64,000 bases of DNA from Orobanche coerulescens (taxonomy: Eukaryota > Streptophyta > Magnoliopsida > Lamiales > Orobanchaceae), in contig CM065802.1 in the NCBI GenBank assembly GCA_033398695.1, forward strand, positions 201,829,096-201,893,095. The letters run 5' to 3'. The translations under genes were made by a program, and so were the position numbers. The notes beneath the pieces are model-generated. The model was not told where the DNA came from. It worked only from the letters and a program-made list of their open reading frames with translations, and ran no database searches. Of the stretch, positions 44,690-57,596 are shown in pieces; the stretch's first letter is position 1, and every line of letters starts with the position of its first letter.

Positions 44690-45206
44690 AGCATTTCAGA
44701 CGAGGGACGGACAAAGGAACCTAGCTGATCAGAATATCAGGCGAGAAGTCAACTCACCTGATGCAGAGCGGTCAACAGTCAACAAATCAGACCAGCTAAG
44801 TTTTCTAAAACCGACCTCTGAATATTTAATTATTATCTGCCATATTTATAATATTATTATATTAATTTTGGTTAACAAATGGCATTTAAATATATTAATG
44901 TTCGTTTCACAAGTGGCATTTTTAATACACGCGTCAATCGCTTATTAAATCGACCTCCACGGTGGCCAATCAAAACCAACCGTCAAATTTTAAAATGGAC
45001 CACCGATTCAAATTTGAAATTCAAAAGAATCTCAAAAGGCGTACCACCGTTTCAAATATATAATAAATTAATCTATACGTCTTTTCATCTTCTTTATAAG
45101 GAAAGAAAACCCTTTACTTTACCTTTTATGCTTACCAGAAACCCTAGATTTTTCAGAGCAAAAAATTCCTTGAACACCAAATACACTAAAATCTTTTGTT
45201 TGCGAA
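44690..45206 (+). promoter_or_regulatory. Spacer/leader upstream of the extra ORF, unit B
   Basis: Counterpart of 24434-24945. The telo-box (AAACCCTAG) and TATA-like CTTTATAAGG are conserved; the acceptor-like TTTGCAG reads TTTGCG here, a CAG-site difference. Confidence 0.5.
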
Positions 45207-48200
45207 ATGGCATCCTACTTGAAGCGTCAACTTTGAAGGCGGTCAAGGACCAGATTATTTTCTCGGTCGTCAATTTTGAAGGCTTATTGGAAGCTAATGC
45301 GGAAGATTACGATGTGTTTAACCTAATCCGCGATGAAACTCAATGGGATCTACCCATTCCTAGACATCAATCCTCAACATCTGTACAAGGATGATGTCAT
45401 CGCGTTCTATCGCGAAGCCTGTATAATTCAAGACGGAATTCGGAGCATAATTGGAGGAAATCAGGTCGACATATCTCGAGAGTCGATCCGTACTGTTTTC
45501 GGTATGAAGCACTGCGGCATAGCCGTCGAAGCTCTCAAGCGGTCTTACCGAAATCGGAAGAAGATTAAAGAGGAGAATTTGCGGAAAAGCGAAACTCACT
45601 GCCAAGAGGAACGAGATTAAGAAAGTTTATCGTTTTGCATTGGACATAACCAACAAAATAATCATGGGGATGGCCGGCAGTTATGATCAACTGTCGTCGA
45701 CAAAATTTATAGTGCTGGGAGCACTAATTCAGGAAGAAGAAATTAGTAGGCGATTACATATTCAGCAACTCGTTGAGAGGTCAACAAAGCCGAATGGCTT
45801 GTTGACGAGAAGAGATTTAAAACAAAGCTGGCGTTTGGAACGCAGCTGAGTTGGATGCTGGAAAAGACAGACATGGCGAAGGGAAGCACTGACCCATTCC
45901 ACCCCAACAAAAGACTTGGTCATCTGGACCACGAGAAGCTGAGAAAATTGGGAGGCACAAGGAGAGCAGCCCAGATGCTGAAGGACCTACCTGACACAAG
46001 GCCATACCCGAGATATTATTCGTCAGGAGAGTTGGACCGACCTGAAGCCGACATCCCAACTGCAGTCGAGTCAGACACCGAGTCCGATGACACTCCCATA
46101 GCAGTCCGATTTAAGAGAAGGGGACCAGCCCCTGAAGGACCTTCTATCATGCAGTCATCACCAGAACCCTCTCCCAATAGGCCAAGGAGACTGCAGTTTA
46201 GTGGGTAAGAGCAGTCTGATCATCTTGCCAGCCCTACAGCCAGGTCACCAACTCACCTGGAAGACCAGCCTGCCCCAGGCACCCACGAGACTCAAATTGT
46301 GGTTGTACTCACCCCAGCCTACATCTCTGAGGAATAAGAAGCAGGTCTAATAATTTCTATCCCTGAAGCCAACTATATCTTTAACCTCTTAGAAAATAAA
46401 ACTTTCAATCTATCCATCGAACAACTACAACTTGTTAAGCCTCTAGCCTTAAAACAATCGTTCCTTGAAGTTTTTGAAGAATGGAAATTTTTGAAATCCC
46501 TATCTTTTGTCAAACTTCAATCTTTTATTGACACTTGTGGTTGGGACTATCCCCAAGCCACGGAGGATGTGTTGATAGATTTTTGTAAAACATCAGACAC
46601 AATTTTGATCCTTCAGGAGGACTGGTTCATGTCCAATTTTAAAACCAACATGGACCAGTTCATCCACTGCATTATGCTTAGTATCTTTGATGGATCTTAT
46701 GAGAAAGTTGTTGAGGAGGTAGTTGAAAAGGAAATTAGGATTGAGGAGGTAGATGGAGAAGAAAATAAAGAAGTTGTTGTTTTGGACGATGAAGAAGAAG
46801 AGCAGGAGGAGAGCAGAGAAGAAGAAAAGATTTTAGTTGAAAATCAGCCTGATGAAGTTGAGAAAACAGAAGAGTTGAATGAAGAAGGAGAAGAAGTAGA
46901 ACAAGATGAAGGAGAGAAGGAGGATGATGATGACGCGGCTGAAGGAGAAAATGATGGGAAGGATGATGACAAAAATGATGATAATGATAATGATGATGAT
47001 GGAGGAGATGAAGGAGCTGAAAAAGAAAATGAAAAAGAAAAGGATGAGGAAAAAGAAAAGGAAACTATTGAAGAAAATGAGAAAGAGGAAGAGAAGGCAG
47101 AAGAAGAAAAGGAGGAGGAACAGGAGAAAGAGGAAGAGAAGGCAGAAGAAGAAAAGGAGCCCGATCCAGAGCCGACACAAGAAGCTGCAGATAGGATTGT
47201 GGTACCTGCCCGGTACACCAGCCTAGACGCGGAGTTAGCTGAGGACTCTAGATCAGGGACCTCAGAGAAGACCCCATCTGGAGTACCAGCTGCAGACAGA
47301 AGCTTGCAGTCCAGTGGTTCGATTGCAGAAGGCTCAGGAGAGCACTCTCCACGAGCTCAGATATCACCTGCCGTGACTGAGCTGATCAGGCAGATAGTGA
47401 AAGATACAATTGGAGAGCTGCTGGCATCTCAGGTCACTCCTGACCTTCAATCCATCAATGCAAAGATCGACACTTTGCTGCAGAGAGAAGTTCCTCAGCC
47501 TCCTCCCCCTACCAACAACAGAATGCCATTTGGCATGTCTGATTGGATGAGCAGAATGGAGCAGCAATTGACTACCCTAGTTGATGCTGGCAAAAAGGGG
47601 GAAGAGAGAATGTAGGGGGAAGGAAGTAATCAAGAAGAGATAAGGGCGAGCTAAGAACCAAAAAGAGGCAAGATATCCTTCAAATTGAAGGACCATCAAG
47701 CCCGAAAAGGAAGGGAGGATCAGATCGAGCAGTGACCAGCCTGAAGGCAAGAAAAGGAGGACTAGAGGAGGTCTTGAGCCTACTCTAGAGTGGGAAGGAA
47801 AGGAGTTGTGGTTTGTGGAGGATTTTGTTCCATATGAAGTTCTGGAAATGTGGGGATCTGCAAGAAAGAAGTTTATCAGAGACTACTACATCTGGGAAAT
47901 ACTCCAGGATGATAATCTCTCCCCACAACAAATCTTCATAAATTTCATGGAGGCAGCCCATCCGCAACTCTGGGCTATTCTGAAGAAACATGCTGGGAAA
48001 CTAAATGCCTATCCCAGGATTCCTGTATTCACTGCCAAAGATCCTCCTAATATGGCAAGAGGAGGTGCGTTGGATGAACTTACGCTACAAAGGAAAATCA
48101 AGAAGCTATGTCTTGAGAACAAATTTTCATCCCAAGAAGAGCAAGCCTTCGCAGCCCTTGTCGTGAAAAGGAAGTATGGTCTTGCCCCAGTCAAAACAAG

Positions 48201-48270
48201 ACCAATTAGAGCTAAACCCTTTAGACCTGCCAAACAGCCTATTCGAAGAGGCAGAGGAAGAGGCAGATGA
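45207..48270 (+). pseudogene. X extra 3' ORF, unit B
   Basis: The first domain (45207-45850) is frameshifted, but from 45855 the frame is open to TAA at 46206, then reads on in the same frame (DHLASPTA, THETQIVVVLTP) to a second TAA near 46336 and on to TAG at 47613-47615. The central 374-codon piece from 46491 is intact: LQSFIDTCGWDYPQ, acidic tract, VPARYTSLDAELAED, a helical LIRQIVKDTIGELL, and PQPPPPTNNRMPF. The last piece (47806-48270) ends PIRRGRGRGR at a TGA. This copy shows that the parts belong to one reading frame. Confidence 0.78.
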
Positions 48271-48491
48271 CTCTTAATTTTTTTTACTTGTAATGATTTA
48301 TGTACTTAAAATTTTCTTGTAAAATTCAGACATGTACTTGTAAAAATTAATTTTATAACAGTCTTTTTGAATGACAATTCCCAGTTGTCTCAAAAACTAG
48401 ACTGACTTTAGTTTGTGTCTTGCACTTAAGTGCAGACTTGATCATTTGATTACTTGGTTAAAGTTTTGCCATCATCAAAATAGGGGGAATT
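48271..48491 (+). other. X 3' untranslated region and PPT, unit B
   Basis: Counterpart of 28035-28254, with the same PPT and the same inverted repeat across the LTR border. Confidence 0.8.
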
Positions 48492-49563
48492 TGTTAGGAA
48501 TACTTGTTAGATTTTGATGATGTCATTAATATAAAATCAAATGTTTATTACTTGGCAAAAATGTAAGGAAGAACCAAATGAGTATCTTCCATAGGCCAAA
48601 TATGTTAAGTATAAAACTTGGCAAAATGTAAAGAAGAACCAAATGAGTATCTTCTGTAGGCCAAAAATTAGTTAGGCTAAAATTAGCTAAGTCGAGTCTG
48701 ACTAAGTCCATCGAGAGGATCAGTCGAGTCGAGTCAGAGTAGTTCTGGTCAACACAATTTATCAGAGATGTTTGACCAGACTGCAGCCATGGTACCTCAG
48801 ACAAGTCACCTGATCAGATAAGTTACAACCAGTGAACATCAGAGAGGTCCAGATGCAGAGATGTTAATCGCTCACCACCTAGTCGAAGTCACCAAGTACT
48901 CCAAGTCCACGTCGCATGCGTTGAAAAGTCAAGTATTACGGAAAGTCACATGCAACGTGAAGAGACAAATTGGAGTGATTCCCGCAAGAGATATGAATTA
49001 AAAAAGCTATCCAGACTCCACCTTGAATACTTTAAACGTTTTATAATCAAAAGATTCAGCGCATCACATGCAGAGTCTTCTAGCAGTCGGAAGATAGATT
49101 AAAATAATGGGAATCCAACCTTGCAACGCTCAGAAAGATTAAACAAAGAAGTCTCCCTCCAACAGACGGATTTGTTCAAAATATTTGCAACGGCTACAAG
49201 GAAAAAGCTCAGAGATCGTGACCTATATATATCCGAAGATTTGAAACTGAGCAATCACCGGTGCAAACATACTTTCAAGCGATCAAAGCATTCAAGCAAT
49301 CAAAAAGCAATCTATAGCATCGTGAAAATAGCGGTTCTAAAAGTTCATACTTAAAGAAGCTCTTAGTTGGAGAAGACAAAAACTCTTGTCTATAATCCTG
49401 AGTTCGGGGTACTTCACTGGTTGAAGTTAGAGACTGTAAAGGCATCCAAGGATCGAGGATCAAGAGGTGCAAGGCAGTCAAGTGTGGTACAACGGCACGG
49501 ATTTCCACTTGTTGGAAGCTGTTGTAGTTTTGTTTGAATCACTGTAATATTTATCACTTTAGT
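48492..49563 (+). mobile_element. X 3' LTR, truncated at the unit junction, unit B
   Basis: It ends after TTTATCACT plus TTAGT, exactly as at 29333, then unit C begins. Confidence 0.9.
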
Positions 49564-50470
49564 TTCGTGAACAAGTTAAGTTTATACCATCGACGCAAAT
49601 CAGTTTCACAATTGAATCTTATCCGGCAACCTATCAAGTTTCTAGGAATAAAATTTGCTCCAACCGAAGGCATCCAATGCCCTCCGGTAATTTATCCATC
49701 CTCCCCGAACGACTACCCTGATAACTCGGAAGCATAGCACATCCGGTTTGGACTTCAATTTTCCGAAAGCTCGATGGAGCGAAGGAAATCCTTGAAACCT
49801 TTTAAACTTAATAATTTTTCGTGGGAAAATTTTCGCGATTAATTTACACTTTGCACATTAATTCATTTAAGCGTGTTTGGGCAATCATACCATATGAATA
49901 AATATTCACAACCTAGTTGCTACCAACATGTGGTTCATGGACCGTTTCCTAAAATTAAAAACTCCGTAATCTAATTATAAGTCTTCAGTCTTGAATCTTC
50001 GTCTTCTCGAATGGATCTTCCTCCGATCTTCGTCATTCCATATAAATTTTATATTGAAAAATTTCATCGTAGATATAAATATTTCTAGTAAAATAAATAG
50101 GCTAAAAAACGGTTTTTACAACCCAATCGAATAAAACCGAACGATTCAAAACTAAGTCCATGAACTACATCCCCATTCAAAAGTATTCATACAATAAACA
50201 CTAATTAAACAGATTATGTAGAGATACATTGATCCAACCAATATATAAACAATAAATAGAATTGATCCAATCAATTCACATAATTGGTAATATGAAAACG
50301 TTCAAAGTAATTCGGTCAATCACAAGTATTCCAGTGAATCAATCTTCCCTTATAAAATGAAATACCATATATCATTTTAATCATATTAAATCTAATTTAA
50401 AATGCGGGAAATCAATTTTCAGGAATACATGAAGAGAACGAGCCCGAAACAGGTCTGAAAGGGGCTGGAC
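49564..50470. other. Unit C spacer, nothing recognised
   Basis: Counterpart of 9002-9905; it shares several variants with unit B against unit A. Confidence 0.6.
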
Positions 50471-52616
50471 TGTAACACCCTCAATCCGCTCAGGGATATT
50501 ACACGTCGTAGAACCTTTCCTCAAGGATCTACCAGGCTGGTAACAACATCGAACATCTCAACAATGCCTTTAAGGCTAAAGTGACTCAGTAGGCCGATTT
50601 GGTCTTTCAATAAATACATGCAACTCAATCTCAATACATGCCCATGCAGGGGTCGAATACAACATACTCCCGTACAATGGGGAAAGAAATACTGCAGCAG
50701 AAAATAAAGTACAACTGAACCAATACAACAATGTACGGGTCCTTATGTGATTAGTATCGATCATCTTTCATCATCCTTCATGCCGAACCTGTGCCATGCT
50801 CCCCAAAATCTTAATGCAATACAGACATCCACCCCCCGATTATTCGGGGGTTAGTAAAATTCCACTATTTTGCTAGTGCAAGTACAAAGTGCAAAATACG
50901 AGTCATACAATTCAAGTTCCAAGAATAATAATAACCAGGAATTCTCAAAGATTCAAACATGACAAAAGTACTTCCCGAGGCAAGACTTTGAGTAAAACTT
51001 TCCAAATTCGAAAGATCACAAATCATGAGAATAATTTGCAAAACGGTTTAAAATGCCCTCGGTTTAAAACTTTCCAAATTCAAAAGATCACGTCATCTCA
51101 CGGTTGGATCAATCACTTGTTGTCTCCTGACCACATGATCGCAAGCCATGTGTCACCGTAGGTATCCTTAGGCTCTCACGGTTAGATCAATCACTTGTTG
51201 CATCCTGACCACATGATCACAAGCCATATGTCACCATAGACCCCGCCCATATCCACACAATATTCACACACATAACAGAGTATGCCAAGGATATCCAAAC
51301 AATTCACCCAAAGGCAACAAACACATAGCACAACACAATCATCGAGTCACAACGCATCGAAATGGGATAATTGTTGGAATATTTATTCCACACATTATTT
51401 AATTTGTGTTTTGATGATTAAAGTTGCTAAACAACAAAACAACATCGAGGCGAAGCAAAACGACGAAGCAGATGAAGTCGCAAAACGCTGAGCAAAATGC
51501 ATCTCTAGCGTACGCTAAGACATATATGTTAGCGCATGCTAACGAGGAGTCAACTGCATATCAGCCAAGTTCGAAGTTACCTGAAGGGAAGTCATCTGCT
51601 AAGATAGCGCACGCTAAATGTTATCATTAACGCACGCTATCGAACCTTGTTACCGTTGTGAAGGAATTCAAACACAGAATGTCGTATGAAATGAAGTCAG
51701 CATTAGCGCATGCTACAAAGAAGGAATAGCGCACGCTAAGCAGTTTGAATCAAGTCAATCAGAACGTTGGGAAAAGCAGGTCAAAGTCAGCATATCAAAC
51801 GGATACTTAGACAATCCATGTAACGGATATATTGGATTAGTGCACGCTACAATGTGTTATTAACGCACGCTAATACAAGATGGTTACGTACGTAAGGCAG
51901 AAGGCATAACGTACGCTAAATAAGAAACGAAGCTACTGGACTGAAACTGGGAACAGTCTAGCGCACGCTAATAGAGAAGGCTAGCGCACGCTAGCAAGTC
52001 AAAACAGCCAACAACGGCTAGTTTCTGGAAAATGCCTATAAATACCATCCCTATGGTATCGTTTGAGTACAACAACTCCAAGCATTCAAGACATTGATCT
52101 TATATTCATATACTTACATTGTTGTTGTAATATTGAGGTTATATTGTTAGTTTGAGTGTTTATACATTCAACATTATACACGAGAGGTAAAAGAAAAGAT
52201 ATGATTGGATTCGGTGTTATTAGGATCAAGTATCCGGCATTGTTAGAATGGCAATCGATATCTGAGTAAGGTTTATCTAATACCCATAGAAAGCTAGAGT
52301 GGTTGATTCCTTATCCAATAGAAAAGGAAAAATGGTTATACTCGGACCGATAGAAGACGAGCTTGTAACGGTAATCCCTCGACCGATAGAAGAGAGGCGT
52401 AGAGGTTTTGATCTTAATCCTAAAGAAAAAGATACATCAAGAGAGGACGTAGGCTTCGTTAATAGCCGAACCTCTATAAATCCTTGTGTGATTTATTTTC
52501 CGCAATTTATTTATGCTTCCGCACAAACGGCGCAAATATCCGATTTTATAACAACAATTGGTATCGGAGCGGTACTCCAATACGCGGCTTAACATCCGAG
52601 GAGAAAAAGATCCAAA

Positions 52617-53627
52617 ATGGCGTTTCAAATCTCTCCAGTCGAAGGCCTTGCTCTCAACCGACCACCATTTTTTGATGGCGCGAACTTCATGACTTGGAAG
52701 AAGAAGATGTCGATATTCATTCGAGCTTATGACATCGAACTTTGGAAGGTGATTTGTCTTGGTCCAAAATTTCTAACGAATTCCAACGGTACGCTTAAAA
52801 CTTTTGAAGAATATGACGACTCCGATTGGAAAAACGACCATTTCAATTGTAAGGCAACTCAACTCCTTTATTGTACCTTAAATCCGGAAGAACACAACCG
52901 GATATCATCGTGTGATAGTGCCAAAGAGATTTGGAAAATGCTTGAAGTAACACACGAAGGTACGTCTCAAGTCAAAGAGACGAAGATAAATATGCTCCTT
53001 CATGATTATGAATTATTCCAAATGAAGGACGGCGAATCCATCTCGATTATGCTCGATCGATTTTCGGTCATCACTAATGGATTAGCATGTTTTGGAAAAC
53101 CACTTTCGAGTAGTGAGAAAGTAAAGAAAATTCTCCGATCACTACCTCGAGAATGGGACGGTACGGTTACGGCAATAATGGAATCAAAAGATTTAAATAC
53201 TCTCGATTTTAGTGCTCTCGTTGGTTTTCTTATCAACTACGAGATTGTTCTAAAATCTCGGAATGCCAAACCGAAACCGAAGGAGAGGTCGATAGCCTTC
53301 AAGGCTAAGATGTCGAAAAAGAAAGAAGAAACCCCGGTGGACGAAAGCGACGAAGAATCGGCATATTATGCCAAGAATATTAATAAGTTCCAACACTTAT
53401 TAAACCGGAGAAAGAAGGACAATCAAGCGGGCGAACCTAAGAAATTCGACAATACTTGTCGATTATGTGGTAAACCAGGCCACTTTGCTAAGAACTGTCG
53501 AGTAAAGCAAAAGGAGGTTTTAATCGCAACATGGAGCGACGAAGATCCCGATGAAGATTTTCTTGACCAAAATAATCTCGCGCTCATGGCCGGAGTTCAT
53601 TCGACGATAGCGACGTCGAAAGCCTAG
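52617..53627 (+). CDS. Y gag, capsid plus CCHC zinc knuckle (intact, 336 aa)
   Basis: This is the only uninterrupted Y gag in the window. The N-terminal two thirds is the copia gag (UBN2) capsid region with FDGANFMTWKKKM, KEIWKMLEVTHEGT and SIMLDRFSVITNGLACF. Residues about 225-275 are a charged linker (KAKMSKKKEETPVDESDEE), residues 281-294 the CCHC knuckle CRLCGKPGHFAKNC, followed by an acidic SDEDPDEDF stretch and LALMAGVHS. The start is the first ATG after the PBS. The product would assemble particles and bind RNA. The natural continuation (coiled coil, second knuckle) lies in the -1 frame. Confidence 0.88.
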   Translation: MAFQISPVEGLALNRPPFFDGANFMTWKKKMSIFIRAYDIELWKVICLGPKFLTNSNGTLKTFEEYDDSDWKNDHFNCKATQLLYCTLNPEEHNRISSCDSAKEIWKMLEVTHEGTSQVKETKINMLLHDYELFQMKDGESISIMLDRFSVITNGLACFGKPLSSSEKVKKILRSLPREWDGTVTAIMESKDLNTLDFSALVGFLINYEIVLKSRNAKPKPKERSIAFKAKMSKKKEETPVDESDEESAYYAKNINKFQHLLNRRKKDNQAGEPKKFDNTCRLCGKPGHFAKNCRVKQKEVLIATWSDEDPDEDFLDQNNLALMAGVHSTIATSKA

Positions 53628-53731
53628 TAAGTAATTCTTACGACGAACTTTTTGAAGCATTCGAGTTATTACATACCGATTATCAAAATGCTTTAAAAGA
53701 AATTAAATCCCTTCAAACTAAATATAAATCT

Positions 53732-54151
53732 TTGGAAAATGAAAATTCCAAAATTCTAGAAAAGGGAAAATTTGTCGAGATCGATCATTCAAAATGCATT
53801 GAAAACGAGAATATTTTAAAGAATGATCTTGTTAAAGTTCAAACCGAGCTCAAGAATTTGACGAAGAAATTTTCTCTCGGAAACGAGAAATTTGAAAATA
53901 TGCTCTCGGTACAAAAATATACTTCAAATAAAGAGGGGTTGGGATTCAAACCACATTTTAAAAACGAATCCTTAAATTTTAAAATACCCGCTGCGAAAAA
54001 TGTTTGAAAATCGGGCATCACATTTCAAATTGCAAAAGCCCAAGACGGACGATAAAAATTAAAAAGATTTGGGTTCCTAAAGAAACAAACATTTCAAATA
54101 TCGTTCACGTTCAAACAAAAACCAATTATAGGTTGGATCCCCAAAGCTTAA
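53732..54151 (+). pseudogene. Y gag C-terminal segment, unit C (frameshifted)
   Basis: Same as 13148-13570, but the second knuckle is disrupted at about 53990 (ATACCCGCTGCG where A and B read ATACCCCGTTGCG), which shifts the frame. A CTCG is also missing near 54110. Confidence 0.83.
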
Positions 54152-54475
54152 TTTGTTTTAGGGGGAGATAATATTTTCAGGGGGAGTTTTACCCATATCA
54201 TGCATATTATTTATATTCGATGTTTGGAAATTAATCATGCATATTTTTTTTACTTTTTGATGAAGACAAAAAGGGGGAGAAGGAAATGAATTGAGATAAA
54301 AATGAGAAGGAGATGAATTGAGATAAAAATGAGAAAAATCGAAGAAGTCGAAAAGAAAAAGAAAGCATACAAAAAGGTAGAGATAAAACGAAGGAGTTGA
54401 AAAATAAGGGAGATGTCGAAAAGAAAGATAATTGGAGAATCTAACAAAATGATCAAAGCCGAAAACTTTGATTCG

Positions 54476-54499
54476 TATATATATATATATATATATATT
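54476..54499. repeat. (TA)n microsatellite in Y, unit C (about 24 bp)
   Basis: Shortest of the three alleles at this locus. Confidence 0.95.
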
Positions 54500-56499
54500 A
54501 TTTTTATAGATTTTATCCAATTCAAGAGTTGTTTTGTAATCATCAAAAATGGGGAGATTGTTGGAATATTTATTCCACACATTATTTAATTTGTGTTTTG
54601 ATGATTAAAGTTGCTAAACAACAAAACAACATCGAGGCGAAGCAAAACGACGAAGGCATTTAAGTCGCAAAAAGCTGAGCAAAATGCATGTCTAGCGCAC
54701 GCTAAGACATATATGTTAGCGCATGCTAACGAGGAGTCAACTGCATATCAGCCAAGTTCGAAGTTACCTGAAGGGAAGTCATCTGCTGAGATAGCGCATG
54801 CTAAACGTTATCATTAACGCACGCTATCGAACCTTGTTACCGCTGAAGGAATTCAAACACGTAATGTCGTATGCAATGAAGTCGCATTAGCGCACGCTAC
54901 AAAGAAGGAATAGCAGTCAAAGTCAAGATATCAAATGGATACTTTGACAATCCATGCAATGTATATATCGATTAGCGCATGCTACAATGTGTTATTAACG
55001 CACGCTAATACAAGATGGTTACATACGTAATGCAGAAGGCATAACGTACACTAAAGAAGAAATGAAGCTACTGGACTGAAACTGGGAACAGTCTAGCGCA
55101 CGCTAATAGAGAAGGCTAGCGCACGCTAGCAAGTCAAAACAGCCAACAACGGCTAGTTTGTGGAAAATGCCTATGAATACCATCCCTATGGTATTGTTTG
55201 AGTACAACAACTCCAAGCATTCAAGACATTGATCTTATATTCATATACTTACATTGTTGTTGTAATATTGAGCTTATATTGTTAGTTTGAGTGTTTATAC
55301 ATTCAACATTATACACGAGAGGTAAAAGAAAAGATACGATCGATTCGGTGTTATTAGGATCAAGTATCCGGCATTGTTAGAATCGCAATCGATATATGAG
55401 TGAGGTTTATCTAGTACCCATAGAAAGCTAGAGTGGTTGATTCCTTATCCAATAGAAAAGAAAAAATGGTTTTACTCGGACCGATAGAAGACGAGCTTGT
55501 AACGGTAATCCCTCGACCGATAGAAGAGAGGCGTAGAGGTTTTGATCTTAATCCTAAAAAAAAAGATACATCGAGAGAGGACGTAGGCTTCGTTAATAGC
55601 CGAACCTCTATAAATCCTTGTGTGATTTATTTTCCGCAATTTATTTACGCTTCCGCACAAACGGCGCAAATATCTGATTTTATACCAACAATAATATATG
55701 TATATTATCAAATCACAACACCAACATCGAACATATCCATAGGATTGACTTAATCATTCGCAAACACAACATTCACAAAATATACACGGTTTGAAGGTGA
55801 GCCCTTAACGAGGCTAAACCAAATCTTTTGGAAGTTCCTTTCAAACAACCAAACAAAAATACCAAGACGATCACCAATCATCATATCCACAAAAGAAGTG
55901 TGTATGAACAAGGTACTTGCCTCTAATAATTATAAACGCGGAGAATCGACCAAAGTAGGATGGCACGAACCGACTATTTAACCCGTCGACTCCGAATGCC
56001 AACTCGCGACAATAAACTACGAAGGACAATAACAACAATGGAAATGAATTCCATAGCAAGAGCCAAAGCCACTGAATTGAATGAAAAAACGACAAAAGTT
56101 CAAGGGTTTCCCCCAAAATGGCCAAGAACGCGATCCATCCCGACGAAACACGAAACGGAATTCCAAACCAAAATATGGATACCCAATCCATTGGATATGT
56201 TTAACAACATCATTTGACAACAATCGGTTATTCAAAACCGAATGGAAAACAAAATCAAGAACAAAACTCCCAAAAAGTCAACTCTAGGGAATCAAGAGAA
56301 AATACCTTTATCCGGCGAAGAACAATGGATTAAATGATGTTAAACACACATAAATCCATTCCAATATGATGTTTGAAGATGGAGGTCGCTCTAGATCTTC
56401 CTCAGAGGCCTGTCCCGTCAACCGGTAGTGAAAAGGAGAGAAAAAGAAGGAGAAATGAGAAAGAAAGTCTGATGTCCAGTATTTATAATGGACAGTTCA

Positions 56500-56858
56500 T
56501 TAGCGTGCGCTAAACACCATTAGCGCGCGCTAACGGGATAAAACATGCTGCATGTAACTCTGTTAGCGTGCGCTAGCCCATAAGTGTGGCATGCGCTAAC
56601 GAGTCACGGATCCAGTCCAGTGACTCCTGGACAATACTGCACCTACCAGGTAGCGTGCGCTAGACAGGACAATTAGCGTGTGCTAAGCGGACGATAGCGC
56701 GCGCTATCTACCAACCTTAACGTGCGCTATCGAGACTCCAGTCTTAGTCCAGTAGCTTCGGATCGCCTCGAACTACCACTTAGCATACGCTACCACAACT
56801 GTAGCTCTAATTACAGCACCTTAGCGCTTGCTAGGCAATAAGCGTAGCGTGCGCTATT
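56500..56858. repeat. Chromovirus LTR palindrome array, unit C
   Basis: Counterpart of 15968-16326; most copies are identical to unit A. Confidence 0.85.
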
Positions 56859-57251
56859 GACTCAGAGAGACAGCAACAGAACTCTCCGAAACGGGTATGA
56901 CGACGGAGACCCACAACTTTGGGAAATTACAAAACGGTCCCAAAATGCCCAAAAATCACGATACGTGATCAAATAACCAAACCAAAGTTCACAACATGTC
57001 TAACAAAGTTAAACGGACTTACGGGAAGCTCGAAACAACAGTTTCAAACGAGATTCGTAAGAATAGAACTCAAGTGTGGAAAAGTCGCTAAAAAGCATGG
57101 AACTCAACAAAATGACACCGAAATGAACTCGAACGTCAAAAAGTGCAGAATTAAACATTCTCAGAATGACGAAACGGTCACAACCGAGACATTAAAATAG
57201 ACTCCTGCCAAAAAAGGAATTTACCGAAAATCAAAAATCGCGGATATTACA

Positions 57252-57596
57252 TACTACCCTACTTAAAAGAAGTTTCGTCCCGAAACTTAAAACAAGTAGG
57301 GAGAAGCAATATCCCACCAGGAACATCTCAACTAGATTTACAAGAACCGCGTAACTTACGCTCATTGGCGAAACGTTACAAGAAACGCAAAGAAACATAC
57401 GGCGCGAAATCACGCTCAACGACAAACATCAAAATGCCACAAGCAGAGATATAATAAAACCAACAAGTGTCAAGTATCACCAAACAGATAACACAATCAA
57501 GTCAATTATCTTAACCATCACAAAACACAAGGCACCTATTACAAGGAAACACGCACAATAAAATAGAAAATAAACACACTACAATTCGCAAGGATA
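57252..57596 (-). mobile_element. Chromovirus internal 3' end remnant, unit C
   Basis: Counterpart of 16721-17067, cut by X at 57597. Confidence 0.75.

Larger units (their letters stand above)
29334..49563 (+). repeat. Tandem macro-repeat, unit B (about 20.23 kb)
   Basis: It is a full copy of unit A in direct orientation. Differences from A are mostly 1-3 nt changes at CAG, CTG and CCGG/CTGG sites, homopolymer length changes, and a shorter TA microsatellite. Its densest damage is at 38450-39500, 41570-42270 and 43330-44380. Unit B is the most intact witness for the X gag coiled coil (39880-40317) and the extra ORF (45855-48270). Confidence 0.92.
37366..49563 (+). mobile_element. Element X, unit B copy
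   Basis: 5' LTR 37366-38762, PBS at about 38764, gag from 38841, solo Z LTR at 40469-42477, pol remnants to 44689, extra ORF 45207-48270, 3' LTR 48492-49563 (truncated at the same base as in unit A). Confidence 0.87.
51372..55690 (+). mobile_element. Element Y, unit C copy
   Basis: 5' LTR 51372-52556 (ending ATAACAACA, one change in the terminus), 3' LTR 54559-55690, ATAAT on both sides (51367-51371 and 55691-55695). The 5' LTR palindromes span 51505-51993. Confidence 0.9.
50471..57251 (-). mobile_element. Unit C chromovirus LTR, interrupted by Y
   Basis: Same ends as in A and B; Y is nested at 51372-55690. The minus-strand TATAAATA lies near 56480 and the palindromes at 56500-56858. Confidence 0.82.
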